Source of the DNA: Candidatus Defluviicoccus seviourii
GTDB taxonomy: Bacteria > Pseudomonadota > Alphaproteobacteria > Rhodospirillales > Defluviicoccaceae
Assembly (NCBI GenBank): GCA_900609035.2
Contig: UXAT02000051.1
Span: forward strand, 62,001-126,000
Direction: 5' to 3'
Length of the DNA stretch: 64,000 bases
The translations under genes were made by a program, and so were the position numbers. Positions 55,274 to 64,000 of the stretch are shown piece after piece. A model generated the notes under the pieces. It was not told the origin of the DNA, did no database searches, and saw only the letters and a list, made by a program, of their open reading frames with translations. How positions within the stretch are numbered: the stretch's first letter is position 1; each line of letters begins with the position of its first letter.

Positions 55274-55777
55274 GTGGAGGACGCTGTTTCCGAACAGGCG
55301 GCGCCGGCAGGCGGCCGGCTCGCTTCCTTGCGGACCTTAGCCGGTCGGTTGCGCGGGTCGCCCAAACTGCGCTGGGCGGCGATGGGGGCGGTGCTGCTTG
55401 CCCTCCTCGCCGCGGGGCTCGGCGTGTTCCTAACCGGGGAAGACCGCAGCGCGGTCACGATCGAGCTCGGCGGGCCGAACGTGTATTACCCGCTGCCGGA
55501 GTTCATGGCCGATCTCAAACCGCAGGGTGGGCGCACGCGGCATGTTCGGCTTGCGATTGTCCTTCAGGTGCCGCAGGCGCGTGTCACCGCCATCGAGGCG
55601 AAGCAGGTCGAGATCCTGGCCGCCATCCAGGCGCATCTGCGCGACCAGGAGCACAAGAGCCTCATCGGCACTGCCGGCGCCGAGCGGTTGCGGATCGAGC
55701 TGCGCGATACGATCAACCATGAGTTGGGCGGAACCGACGTGCGCGTGGTCCTGTTCACCCATTTCCTGCTCGACTGA
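55274..55777 (+). CDS. fliL: FliL-like membrane protein
   Basis: A 167-residue protein with one N-terminal membrane helix (about 33-53, LRWAAMGAVLLALLAAGLGVFL) and a periplasmic FliL domain: VYYPLPEFMADLKPQGGRTRHVRLAIVLQV, then a helix and DTINHELGGTDVRVVLFTHFLLD. FliL supports stator function in flagellar motors. No flagellar genes are nearby, so it may be an orphan or have another role. The start codon is GTG with a weak ribosome-binding site. Confidence 0.78.
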   Translation: MEDAVSEQAAPAGGRLASLRTLAGRLRGSPKLRWAAMGAVLLALLAAGLGVFLTGEDRSAVTIELGGPNVYYPLPEFMADLKPQGGRTRHVRLAIVLQVPQARVTAIEAKQVEILAAIQAHLRDQEHKSLIGTAGAERLRIELRDTINHELGGTDVRVVLFTHFLLD

Positions 55778-55783
55778 CGCGTT

Positions 55784-56773
55784 TCAGCCCAGACAGGCAA
55801 CCAGGGACCGCGCGAGGCCATCGAGCAGCGTGAAGTAGGCGTCCGGTCCGGGACTTAAGTCGGCCCCCAGCGGATCGAGGAGGCCGGTGCGCGCACCCGT
55901 GCCCTCGACGACCGTCGCCATGATCGCGGGTGGGAACTGTGGTTCGGCAAAGACGCAAGCGGTACCGGTTGCCGTGATCTTGGCGCGGATTTCGGCGATC
56001 CGCTTGGCGCTCACGGGCCGATCGGGATCAAGGGTGATCGCGCCAGCAGGGCTCAACCCGTAGCGCGCCTCAAGGTACTGGTACGCGTCATGATAAACGA
56101 TGTACGGCCGGCCCTTGAGCGGTGCCAGCTGGTTCGCGAGCGCGCTGTCGCGCGCCCCGAGCCGGGCTTTGAGATCGGCGGCATTACGGTGGAAAGTTGC
56201 GGCATCGGCCGGCCGGGCTTGCGCGAGCGCGGCTTCAATCGCGTCGACCATGGCCTGCGCATTGGCCGGATCGAGCCACAAGTGCGGGTCGCGGCTTTGG
56301 ACCGCCCCTTCGTGGTCATGATCGTGGTCGTGGTTGCCTTTGCCGGCGGCGTGGTGCGCATCGTCGTGCGCATCGCCGTGCGCGTGGGGCTCCCAGGCGC
56401 CGCCTTCGCGGATCGGCAGCAAGTGCACGCCTGCGGCCTCGCTCAATGTGACCCGCACAGATGCGCGCGGCAGCGCCGCGATCGGCTTAACAAGAAAGTC
56501 TTCGAGTGCCGGGCCGATCCAGAATACCGCATCCGCCTGCGCGAGTGCGTGCGCATCCGAAGGCTTAAGCGTATAGGTATGCGGCGACTGCCCGCCTTCG
56601 AGCAGCAGCTTCGGGGTGCCTGCGCCAGCCATCACGCCCGCCACCAGGGCATGAAGCGGCTTGATGCTGACGACGACGCTGTGTGCCTCGGCAGCTTGGC
56701 TCCAGGCCGGCACGAACACGGTGGCGCAAACGAGCAGGATCACGCTGGCGCGAATGACAGTTTTTCGGATCAT
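55784..56773 (-). CDS. znuA: Zinc ABC transporter substrate-binding protein
   Basis: A 329-residue periplasmic zinc-binding protein. A signal peptide (RASVILLVCATVFVPAWSQAAEA) is followed by VVVSIKPLHALVAGVMAG, the first zinc histidine in GGQSPHTYTLKPSDAHALAQAD, a His/Asp-rich loop (HAHGDAHDDAHH, HDHDHDHE), DPHLWLDPANA with the second histidine, and YHDAYQYLEARYGL. It is divergent from zur-znuC across a Zur palindrome and is therefore very probably zinc-repressed. No permease gene is present locally. Confidence 0.95.
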   Translation of the reverse strand: MIRKTVIRASVILLVCATVFVPAWSQAAEAHSVVVSIKPLHALVAGVMAGAGTPKLLLEGGQSPHTYTLKPSDAHALAQADAVFWIGPALEDFLVKPIAALPRASVRVTLSEAAGVHLLPIREGGAWEPHAHGDAHDDAHHAAGKGNHDHDHDHEGAVQSRDPHLWLDPANAQAMVDAIEAALAQARPADAATFHRNAADLKARLGARDSALANQLAPLKGRPYIVYHDAYQYLEARYGLSPAGAITLDPDRPVSAKRIAEIRAKITATGTACVFAEPQFPPAIMATVVEGTGARTGLLDPLGADLSPGPDAYFTLLDGLARSLVACLG

Positions 56774-56802
56774 CGATGTCCCCTAAAATCTCCTGTGCCT
56801 AT

Positions 56803-56819
56803 ATGTTATAGTATAACAT
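56803..56819. promoter_or_regulatory. Zur box in the znuA/zur divergent promoter
   Basis: ATGTTATAGTATAACAT is a perfect 17-base palindrome with one central base. It matches the alphaproteobacterial Zur operator pattern (GTTATA-ATAAC core in ATGTTATAnTATAACAT). It lies 30 bases upstream of the znuA start codon and 24 bases before the zur start, so it can control both directions. Confidence 0.9.
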
Positions 56820-56843
56820 GGTTGTTACCGCGAGGATATCGTC

Positions 56844-57371
56844 TTGAGCGATCCGCCATTGTTTCTCGCCTCTGACCACGACCACCGTGCTTGCGCGCGT
56901 GCGATCCTCGCCCATGCTGAAGGGGTGTGCCGCGCGCGGGGAACGCGGCTGACCGTACAGCGAAGGCGTGTTCTGGAGATCGTCGCCAGCAGCCACGCGG
57001 CGATCGGCGCCTATGCCATCATGGACCGGCTTAAGGAGGGCGGTGGGCATCCGGCGCCGATTGCCGTCTACCGTGCGCTCGATTTCCTGATCGCCAACAG
57101 CCTCGTCCACCGCATCGCCAGCCGCAATGCCTACATCGCCTGCACGCACGTGGGCCCCCATCGTGGCAGCCAGTTTCTCATCTGCCGGCGCTGCGGCACT
57201 GTCGGTGAAATGACGAGCGAGCGAGTCTGGCAGGCGCTCGTCGGCGCCGCGGCAGGGGCGGGTTTTTCCGTCGTCGCGCCGGTGATCGAAGTCGAGGGCG
57301 AGTGCGCGGCCTGCCATGCGGCAACGGCCGCTCCAGACGCCGCGGCCACCGACACCGTGGCCGGGACATAG
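56844..57371 (+). CDS. zur: Zinc uptake regulator Zur (Fur family)
   Basis: A 175-residue Fur-family repressor. The winged helix is seen in GTRLTVQRRRVLEIVASSHAAIGAYAIMDRL and APIAVYRALDFLIANSLVHRI. The metal domain has ACTHVGPH and FLICRRCGTVGE, and the C-terminal CAAC pair completes the structural zinc site. With zinc it should repress znuA and itself. The start is a TTG at 56844 with GAGGAT upstream. znuC follows 6 bases after the stop. Confidence 0.92.
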   Translation: MSDPPLFLASDHDHRACARAILAHAEGVCRARGTRLTVQRRRVLEIVASSHAAIGAYAIMDRLKEGGGHPAPIAVYRALDFLIANSLVHRIASRNAYIACTHVGPHRGSQFLICRRCGTVGEMTSERVWQALVGAAAGAGFSVVAPVIEVEGECAACHAATAAPDAAATDTVAGT

Positions 57372-57377
57372 TGCGAC

Positions 57378-58169
57378 ATGCAGCCCGCCCACGCACCAGC
57401 AGAGGTGCCCGCTCTCATCGAGAGCCGCCAGCTCTCGCTGACGCGGGGGCGGCTCCTGATCCTCGACCGCATCGACCTTGCCGTCCGGGCGGGCGAGATC
57501 GTTACCATCATTGGGCCAAACGGCGCCGGCAAGACGACGCTGCTGAAGGTCCTGCTCGGCCTCATTGCGCCCGATGGTGGCGAAGTGATCCGCCGCAGCG
57601 GCCTCAAGGTCGGCTATCTGCCGCAGCGCCTGCAGCTGGATCCGGTGCTGCCGATGAGCGTCGAGCGGTTGATGACGCTCACTGCGCGGCGACCGCGCGC
57701 GGCGGTGATCGCGGCGTTGGCGGAAACGGGCGTTGCCGATCTGGTCGATGCCGCGGTCCACTCGCTCTCGGGCGGCGAGCTGCAGCGGGTGCTGCTGGCA
57801 CGTGCGCTTGCCGCTACGCCCGACCTGCTTGTACTCGATGAGCCGGTCCAGGGCGTGGACTTCACCGGCGAGGCGGCGCTCTACGAGCTGATATCGTCCT
57901 TGCGCCGCAACCGGGGCTGTGGCGTGCTGATGGTCTCACACGATCTTCACTTGGTTATGGCGGCGACTGACCGTGTTGTCTGCCTCAACCGCCACGTCTG
58001 CTGCGCCGGCTCGGGCGAGGCGGTGAGCCGCCATCCCGAATATGCACGTCTGTTCGGGCCGCGCGCGGCGCACGCCCTTGCCATCTACACCCATCACCAC
58101 GATCATCGCCACGACGCCCACGGACGTGTGGTCGTCGCCGATGAGGCTGCCACCCGCAAGGATGCCTGA
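57378..58169 (+). CDS. znuC: Zinc ABC transporter ATP-binding protein
   Basis: A 263-residue ABC ATPase: Walker A GPNGAGKTT, Q-loop region GYLPQRLQLDP, signature LSGGELQRV, Walker B LLVLDEP and switch SHDLHLV. A His-rich tail (YTHHHDHRHDAHG) is typical of ZnuC. It is in the zur operon. The permease gene znuB, which normally follows, is missing; a hairpin terminator comes 71 bases after the stop. Confidence 0.94.
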   Translation: MQPAHAPAEVPALIESRQLSLTRGRLLILDRIDLAVRAGEIVTIIGPNGAGKTTLLKVLLGLIAPDGGEVIRRSGLKVGYLPQRLQLDPVLPMSVERLMTLTARRPRAAVIAALAETGVADLVDAAVHSLSGGELQRVLLARALAATPDLLVLDEPVQGVDFTGEAALYELISSLRRNRGCGVLMVSHDLHLVMAATDRVVCLNRHVCCAGSGEAVSRHPEYARLFGPRAAHALAIYTHHHDHRHDAHGRVVVADEAATRKDA

Positions 58170-58240
58170 GCCGCGCCCGAACAGTTTGCGTGCGCTGCGG
58201 CGGTCGCAGCCGACCCTCATTGGCAGCTGATCGCAAAACA

Positions 58241-58264
58241 GGGGGGAGCTGTTACGCTCCCCCC
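58241..58264. terminator. Bidirectional terminator between znuC and the TRAP gene
   Basis: GGGGGGAGC (58241-58249) pairs with GCTCCCCCC (58256-58264) over a 6-base loop. On the plus strand it is followed by TTACTA; on the minus strand the stem is followed by TGTTTTGC, giving a U-rich end for the converging TRAP gene transcript. It lies 47 bases downstream of that gene's stop. Confidence 0.75.
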
Positions 58265-58311
58265 TTACTAAAGGCCAAGCCGATGTGGGTAACCGGCTGC
58301 AGGTTCGTGTG

Positions 58312-59418
<1,107 letters not shown>

Positions 59419-59685
59419 TCACTGTTCACATGCTGGAGGTGGCACCGGTTGGTTTGCGGCGGCCGCACAAAATTCGATCGTTCCGCCGCATTTCCTCCAG
59501 CTGCATCGAGGGCTGTATATAAAGGGCTTTTTCAGCTGAGAAAACACCGACTGTTGCGGTCCCGTTCTGATTTGCGCAAAACGCCCGGCTACCGCCGCGG
59601 TTTGCGCGCCGCGGGCGCGCGTGCTACTTCCCGCCATCGCGGATGTCCATAAAGGCCGCCCCTTTCGTGACAAGGAGACACGCTT

Positions 59686-60198
59686 GTGCTTGAACGCCCG
59701 ATTGAGCGTCTGATTTTCGCCAGCCGCTGGATCATGGCACCGTTCTACCTGGGGCTAGCGGCAACGCTGATGCTGCTGTTGGTCAAGTTCGCCCTGCACC
59801 TCATCGAAGCGGTCCCGGCGCTGCTCGGCATGAGTGATTCCGACCTTATCCTGGTGATCTTGTCGTTGATTGACCTGTGCCTGGTCGGCAACCTGCTCAT
59901 CATTGTGATGTTCTCCGGCTACGAGAACTTCGTCTCCAAGCTCGATGCCAGGGAGCACCCGGACTGGCCGGAATGGATCAGCAAGATCGACTTCGGCGGC
60001 CTGAAGTTGAAGCTGGTTGCCTCGATCGTCGCCATTTCGGCGATCACACTGTTGAAGTCGTTCATGGACGTCAACAAGGTGACGCCGGAGCAACTCAAGT
60101 GGCAGGTCATCGTGCATCTGACTTTCGTGGTGTCGGGCGTGCTTCTGGCCTTCATGGATTGGCTGGCGGACCGCGCTCACACCGGGGAAGGACACTGA
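59686..60198 (+). CDS. UPF0114 (YqhA-like) membrane protein
   Basis: A 170-residue protein with four predicted membrane helices of the UPF0114/YqhA family: RPIERLIFASRWIMAPFYLGL at the start, ILSLIDLCLVGNLLIIVMFSGYENFVSK in the middle, then HPDWPEWISKIDFGGLKLKL and VVSGVLLAFMDWL. Function unknown. The start is GTG at 59686 with AAGGAGA 7 bases upstream. The ccm operon begins 16 bases after its stop, so read-through is possible. Confidence 0.9.
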   Translation: MLERPIERLIFASRWIMAPFYLGLAATLMLLLVKFALHLIEAVPALLGMSDSDLILVILSLIDLCLVGNLLIIVMFSGYENFVSKLDAREHPDWPEWISKIDFGGLKLKLVASIVAISAITLLKSFMDVNKVTPEQLKWQVIVHLTFVVSGVLLAFMDWLADRAHTGEGH

Positions 60199-60214
60199 GC
60201 GAGAGGCGGCGGGC

Positions 60215-60898
60215 ATGACTGTCTCGTCGCTCGCAGCTTTGCCCGACCAGCTCCCGGACGCGCGCGCAGTGTTTGCGGGCCGCGGGCTTGCCTGCGAGCG
60301 GGGTGGCCGGCGGGTGTTTCAGGGCCTTTCGTTCACGGTCTGCGCCGGTGAGGCTCTGGTGCTTGTCGGCCGCAACGGCAGCGGCAAGTCGAGCCTGTTG
60401 CGGTTGATGGCGGGCTTGAGCCGGCCGGCGCAGGGATCGCTGACCTGGAACGCGGGCGACATTGCGGACGACAGCGAAGCCCATCACGGCCGTCTGCACC
60501 TGATCGGGCATCAAGACGCGATCAAGCCGGCGCTCACAGTGAATGAAAACCTCGGTTTCTGGGCGCGCTACCGTGGCGCCGGCCCATGTGCGTCAGCCCG
60601 CATTGCCGATGCGCTGCGCGCGTTCGCCCTTGAGCGCCTGGCCGAGTTGCCGGCGCGCTATCTCTCGCAAGGGCAAAGGCGGCGGCTCTCCCTTTGCCGC
60701 CTGCTGGCGAGCCCGGCCCAGCTCTGGCTCCTGGATGAACCGCGCGCCGGCCTCGATCGCGCCGCGAGCACGAGCCTCGATGCCGCCCTCGCCCACCATC
60801 GGGCCGCGGGCGGGATCGCTGTCGTGGTGCTTCACGCAGAGGATCATCCGCCAGAAGCACGGGTGCTCGATTTCGATGCCGTCAAGGCGGGTGGGTGA
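60215..60898 (+). CDS. ccmA: Cytochrome c maturation ATPase CcmA
   Basis: A 227-residue ABC ATPase of the CcmAB complex that releases holo-CcmE from CcmC and CcmD. Walker A GRNGSGKSS, the CcmA-typical YLSQGQRRRLSLCRLL signature region, Walker B LWLLDEP, and HAEDHPP in the switch region are visible. It starts the ccmABCDEF run. Confidence 0.93.
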   Translation: MTVSSLAALPDQLPDARAVFAGRGLACERGGRRVFQGLSFTVCAGEALVLVGRNGSGKSSLLRLMAGLSRPAQGSLTWNAGDIADDSEAHHGRLHLIGHQDAIKPALTVNENLGFWARYRGAGPCASARIADALRAFALERLAELPARYLSQGQRRRLSLCRLLASPAQLWLLDEPRAGLDRAASTSLDAALAHHRAAGGIAVVVLHAEDHPPEARVLDFDAVKAGG

Positions 60899-60908
60899 GG
60901 GCCGGACC

Positions 60909-61577
60909 ATGCTAGCGGCCATCGGCGCGATCATCGGCCGGGACCTGCGCCTGGCCCTGCGCCAGGGCTTGGACAGCCTGTTGGCGGTGGTCTTTTTCGT
61001 GCTCGCTTGCGTCCTGTTCCCGTTCGGCGTCGGTCCGGCGCCGGAAACGCTCGCCCGCATCGCCGCCGGCGTCTTGTGGGTGGCAGCCCTCCTGGCGGCG
61101 CTGTTGTCGCTCGAGCGCCTGTTCCAGGCCGACTACGAGGATGGCTCGCTCGATCTGCTGGCGCTCGGCCCGGCGCCGCTGCCAGCCATCGCCGCCGCCA
61201 AGATCGCCGCTCACTGGCTGACAACGTCCGTGCCGTTGATCGCCGCCGCACCCGTGCTGGCGCTGATCTTGAACCTGCCGCCTGCGGCATTCAGCTCGCT
61301 CGTGCTGGCGCTCGTATTGGGCACGCCCACGCTCAGCCTGATCGGCGGCGTCGGCGCTGCGCTCGTTCTCGGCGCCCGCCGTGGCGGGGTGCTGCTGGCG
61401 CTCCTGGTCCTGCCGCTCTACATCCCGGTTCTGATCTTTGGCGTTGCCGCCGTCGGCGCCAGCCAAATCGGCTTGGCCGTCCAGCCGCACCTCTTTATGC
61501 TGGCAGCCCTGCTGCTGGTGGCGCTGGTGCTGGCGCCATGGGCCGCGGGAGCGGCCTTGCGCCAAGCGCTCGACTGA
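60909..61577 (+). CDS. ccmB: Cytochrome c maturation permease CcmB
   Basis: A 222-residue integral membrane protein with six predicted helices and the family-typical phrases IGRDLRLALRQG, FFVLACVLFPFGVGP, LERLFQADYEDGSLDLL and VLPLYIPVLIFGVAA. GAGGG lies upstream of the ATG at 60909, 10 bases after the ccmA stop. It is the membrane partner of CcmA. Confidence 0.94.
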   Translation: MLAAIGAIIGRDLRLALRQGLDSLLAVVFFVLACVLFPFGVGPAPETLARIAAGVLWVAALLAALLSLERLFQADYEDGSLDLLALGPAPLPAIAAAKIAAHWLTTSVPLIAAAPVLALILNLPPAAFSSLVLALVLGTPTLSLIGGVGAALVLGARRGGVLLALLVLPLYIPVLIFGVAAVGASQIGLAVQPHLFMLAALLLVALVLAPWAAGAALRQALD

Positions 61578-61679
61578 CATGCCGGCGCGCGCGGGCGCTT
61601 CTTGAGGACAGTCAAGGACGATCGCCCCGGCATCGTTGCAGGATGAGCGAGGGCCGGTTGCGGGCTTGCGGGAGAGCGG

Positions 61680-62399
61680 ATGCGTGCGCTTGTCAATCCC
61701 ACTTTCGTGATGCGTTGGAGCACGCGCGCGGTGCCATGGCTGGGCGGCTTGACGCTGCTGCTCGTCGCGGCCGGGCTTTACCTGGCGCTGATCGCCTCGC
61801 CGCCCGATTACCAGCAGGGCGATAGCGTGCGCATCATGTATGTCCATGTCCCGGCGGCTTGGATGGCGCTGTTCTGCTACACGTGCATGGCGGCCGCCTC
61901 GGCGGCAGGGCTGGTCTGGCGTTCGCCCATCGCCGATCTTGCAGCACAAGCGACCGCCCCGGTCGGTGCTGCCTTCACCTTCATCGCGCTCGTCACCGGC
62001 TCCCTGTGGGGCAAGCCGATGTGGGGCACCTGGTGGGTGTGGGACGCGCGGCTGACCTCGGTCCTGATCCTGCAGTTCCTCTACTTCGGCTTCATCGCAC
62101 TCTCGCACGCCTTCGACGATCCAGCCCGCGGCCAGCGGGCGGCGGCAGTGCTGGCACTGGTCGGCTTCGTCAACGTGCCGATCATCAAATTCTCCGTCGA
62201 CTGGTGGAGCACGCTGCACCAGCCGGCCAGCGTCGTCCGCCTTGACGGTCCGTCGATCCATCCCAGCATGCTGGCGCCGCTCCTGGTGATGGCGATCGCG
62301 TTCACCTGCTATTACGTCTGGCTGCTGCTCGTCCGCCTGCAGAGTGAGATCCTGAACGGCAAGATCCGCGCGCTGCGCCTGCGCCAGGCGCACGGCTAG
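61680..62399 (+). CDS. ccmC: Haem-handling protein CcmC
   Basis: A 239-residue membrane protein of the haem-handling family. The tryptophan-rich WWD domain appears as GKPMWGTWWVWDARLTSVL, with the flanking haem histidines in YVHVPAAWMALF and WWSTLHQPAS. It delivers haem to CcmE. GGGAG precedes the ATG. It is 102 bases downstream of ccmB, a slightly wide gap for this operon but without any terminator. Confidence 0.95.
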   Translation: MRALVNPTFVMRWSTRAVPWLGGLTLLLVAAGLYLALIASPPDYQQGDSVRIMYVHVPAAWMALFCYTCMAAASAAGLVWRSPIADLAAQATAPVGAAFTFIALVTGSLWGKPMWGTWWVWDARLTSVLILQFLYFGFIALSHAFDDPARGQRAAAVLALVGFVNVPIIKFSVDWWSTLHQPASVVRLDGPSIHPSMLAPLLVMAIAFTCYYVWLLLVRLQSEILNGKIRALRLRQAHG

Positions 62400-62408
62400 G
62401 CCCGATCG

Positions 62409-62588
62409 ATGAACGCCGAGCCCGCCCTGTTCGATTTCGGCACCTACGCGGTCTTCGTCTGGAGCGCGTTTGCGGTCGCGACGGTGGTCCTGATCGCGCT
62501 GGTGGTGACCAGCCTGCGCGGTCTGCGCCAGCGGCAATCCCTGCTGGCGCGGCTGGGGCGTCAGCTCGACGCGGATGCCGACCGATGA
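62409..62588 (+). CDS. ccmD: Small haem-export membrane protein CcmD
   Basis: A 59-residue protein beginning MNAEPALFDFGTYAVFVW, with one membrane helix (about 15-37, SAFAVATVVLIALVVTSLRG) and a basic coil (LRQRQSLLARLGRQ). The size, the FGTYAxFVWxAF pattern and the position between ccmC and ccmE identify it. Its stop overlaps the ccmE start (ATGA). Confidence 0.9.
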   Translation: MNAEPALFDFGTYAVFVWSAFAVATVVLIALVVTSLRGLRQRQSLLARLGRQLDADADR

Positions 62589-63076
62589 AGCCCAAGCACC
62601 GGCGCCTCACGTTTGTCATCATCGGCGTTGCGCTTCTGGCCGGGGCGGCGGCGCTGGTCTTGAGCGCGTCACGGGAGTCGCTCGTGTTCTTCCAGACGCC
62701 GAGCGAGATCGTCGCCAAGGCGCCGGCACCCGACCGGCGGCTTCGCATCGGCGGCCTGGTCGAAGAGGGCAGCGTCGATCGTGCGGCCGGCGGCACCGTC
62801 CGCTTCCGCGTGACCGATGGGGCGGCGACGGTGCCGGTCAGCTACGTTGGCATCCTGCCGGACCTGTTCCGTGAGGGCCGGGGCGTGGTCGCCGAGGGCC
62901 GGCTTGAGCACGGCGTGTTCGTCGCCGATCAGGTGTTGGCCAAGCACGACGAGAACTACATGCCGCCCGAAGCGGCGGAGTCGCTCAAACGCTCCGGTTA
63001 CTGGCAGCACATGCAAGATCAGATAAAGGGATCGAAAACCGGATCAGCCCCGGCCGCGGGGAGCGGCGGGCAATGA
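62585..63076 (+). CDS. ccmE: Haem chaperone CcmE
   Basis: A 163-residue periplasmic haem chaperone with an N-terminal membrane anchor (about 9-28) and an OB-fold. The covalent haem-binding histidine is H121 in LAKHDENYMPPE, with the conserved Tyr125. Other family parts: FFQTPSEI, RIGGLVEEGSV and VPVSYVGILPDLFREG. The stop overlaps the ccmF start as ATGA. Confidence 0.96.
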   Translation: MKPKHRRLTFVIIGVALLAGAAALVLSASRESLVFFQTPSEIVAKAPAPDRRLRIGGLVEEGSVDRAAGGTVRFRVTDGAATVPVSYVGILPDLFREGRGVVAEGRLEHGVFVADQVLAKHDENYMPPEAAESLKRSGYWQHMQDQIKGSKTGSAPAAGSGGQ

Positions 63077-64000
63077 CTGTTGAGCTTGGCCACTTCGCCC
63101 TCGTCCTGGCGCTTCTGGTCGCGATCGTTCAGGGCACGGTGCCCCTGCACGGCGCTGCCCGCGGCAGTGAGCCACTGATGGCGGTCGGCCGCACGGCGGC
63201 GCTGGCGCAGTTCCTGCTCGTGCTGCTGGCCTTCTTGAGCCTGATGAACGCCTACGTGCAGTCCGATTTCTCGGTCCTCAACGTCGCCCAGAACTCGCAC
63301 TCGGCGAAGCCGCTCCTCTACAAGATCGCCGGCACATGGGGCAACCACGAGGGCTCGATGCTGTTGTGGGTGCTGATCCTGGCGCTGTTCGGCGCCGCGC
63401 TCGCGCTATTTGGGAGCGGCCTGCCGCAAGCGCTCAAGGCGCGCGCACTCGGCGTGCAGGCCTGGGTCGGCGTCGGCTTCTATCTGTTCATTCTCCTGAC
63501 CTCGAACCCGTTCGCGCGCCTCGACCCGCCGCCGCTCGATGGCCAGGGCCTGAACCCTTTGCTGCAGGACCCGGGCCTCGCCTTCCATCCGCCGTTCCTC
63601 TATCTGGGTTACGTCGGCTTTTCGATGGCTTACGCCTTTGCCGTCGCCGCCTTGATCGGCGGCCGCGTCGATCCGGGCTGGGCGCGCTGGGTCCGGCCGT
63701 GGACGCTCGCGGCCTGGATCTTCCTCACCATCGGCATCGTCCTCGGATCGTGGTGGGCGTACTACGAACTTGGCTGGGGCGGCTGGTGGTACTGGGACCC
63801 GGTCGAGAACGCCTCGCTGATCCCGTGGCTTGCCGGCACCGCGCTCCTTCATTCCGCGATCGTTGTCGAGAAGCGGGACGCACTCAAGGGCTGGACGGTG
63901 TTCCTGGCCCTCGTCACCTTCGGCTGCAGCCTGTTAGGCACGTTTCTCGTCCGTTCGGGCGTGCTCACGTCCGTGCATGCGTTCGCGCAGGATCCGGCGC
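63073..64000 (+). CDS. ccmF: Cytochrome c haem lyase subunit CcmF (5' part, cut by the window end)
   Basis: The first ~309 codons of CcmF are present; the gene continues past the window. Many membrane helices are visible, with the haem-lyase hallmarks WGNHEGSMLLWVLIL and the WWD domain WAYYELGWGGWWYWDPVENAS, then LIPWLAGTALLHS. CcmF with CcmH ligates haem to apocytochrome c. The ATG at 63073 overlaps the ccmE stop. ccmG and ccmH are expected beyond the end. Confidence 0.95.
   Translation, partial: MTVELGHFALVLALLVAIVQGTVPLHGAARGSEPLMAVGRTAALAQFLLVLLAFLSLMNAYVQSDFSVLNVAQNSHSAKPLLYKIAGTWGNHEGSMLLWVLILALFGAALALFGSGLPQALKARALGVQAWVGVGFYLFILLTSNPFARLDPPPLDGQGLNPLLQDPGLAFHPPFLYLGYVGFSMAYAFAVAALIGGRVDPGWARWVRPWTLAAWIFLTIGIVLGSWWAYYELGWGGWWYWDPVENASLIPWLAGTALLHSAIVVEKRDALKGWTVFLALVTFGCSLLGTFLVRSGVLTSVHAFAQDPA

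Noticed and set aside
58162..58230. 22-codon ORF overlapping the znuC stop, considered as a znuB remnant
   Set aside because: The product has no hydrophobic segment and no resemblance to the ZnuB N terminus; most likely chance.

Overview
This window is high-GC, densely packed bacterial chromosome. Several features point to an alphaproteobacterium, probably of the Rhodospirillales: a complete core of the ethylmalonyl-CoA pathway (meaA/ecm, ccr, mcd), a CcrM-type GANTC methyltransferase, an OlsB/OlsA ornithine-lipid pair, a Zur operator of the alphaproteobacterial palindromic type, DmeF, and System I cytochrome c maturation. The species cannot be fixed from sequence alone. I saw no rRNA, tRNA, CRISPR array, prophage or intact insertion sequence.

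Layout. 1-8.7 kb: the tail of a thioredoxin-like protein, an endonuclease/exonuclease/phosphatase-family protein, a lipoprotein, aminopeptidase P behind a 12-bp tandem repeat, a large MscS-type channel and an LprI-like exported protein. 8.7-18.3 kb: the acyl-CoA block, with ethylmalonyl-CoA mutase divergent from crotonyl-CoA carboxylase/reductase, then methylsuccinyl-CoA dehydrogenase, a HIG1-like membrane protein, cobalamin adenosyltransferase, EtfB, EtfA and 3-hydroxybutyryl-CoA dehydrogenase. These fit together: Ccr makes ethylmalonyl-CoA, the B12-dependent mutase makes methylsuccinyl-CoA, Mcd oxidises it with ETF as the likely electron acceptor, and the adenosyltransferase supplies the mutase cofactor. 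18.3-25 kb: olsBA, the converging cupin-rnhB-ccrM group, a cold-shock gene, dmeF and a lipoprotein. 25-35.5 kb: a DUF2868/DUF3482 membrane-GTPase pair, a quinone oxidoreductase, an AI-2E family permease, a transporter coupled to an HpnP-like B12 radical SAM protein, a small membrane ORF and dprA. 35.5-41.6 kb: a zinc metallopeptidase, a hicAB module at the 3' end of ackA, the ackA / MaoC-Pta / SpoIIAA-like operon and msrA. 41.6-46.4 kb: a GH13 amylase, an AT-rich lipoprotein gene, a second hic module in the opposite gene order, a REP-like element and anmK. 46.4-55.8 kb: tyrS, an AsmA-like giant, glnE, bcp, a ferritin-like protein and a FliL-like protein. 55.8-58.2 kb: znuA divergent from zur-znuC around a perfect Zur palindrome, with no znuB. 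58.2-64 kb: a TRAP binding protein, a UPF0114 protein and ccmABCDEF, cut by the window end inside ccmF.

The most unusual items are (1) a Ccr carrying a C-terminal pair of CBS domains, (2) a 32-bp imperfect duplication of the ackA 3' end flanking hicAB, (3) paired GANTC sites forming an inverted repeat just upstream of ccrM, (4) a DUF3482 GTPase with no recognisable NKxD motif next to its DUF2868 partner, and (5) AT-rich foreign-looking DNA next to the second hic module. Coordinates come from reading the sequence. Family assignments rest on motif recognition and have not been checked against a database.
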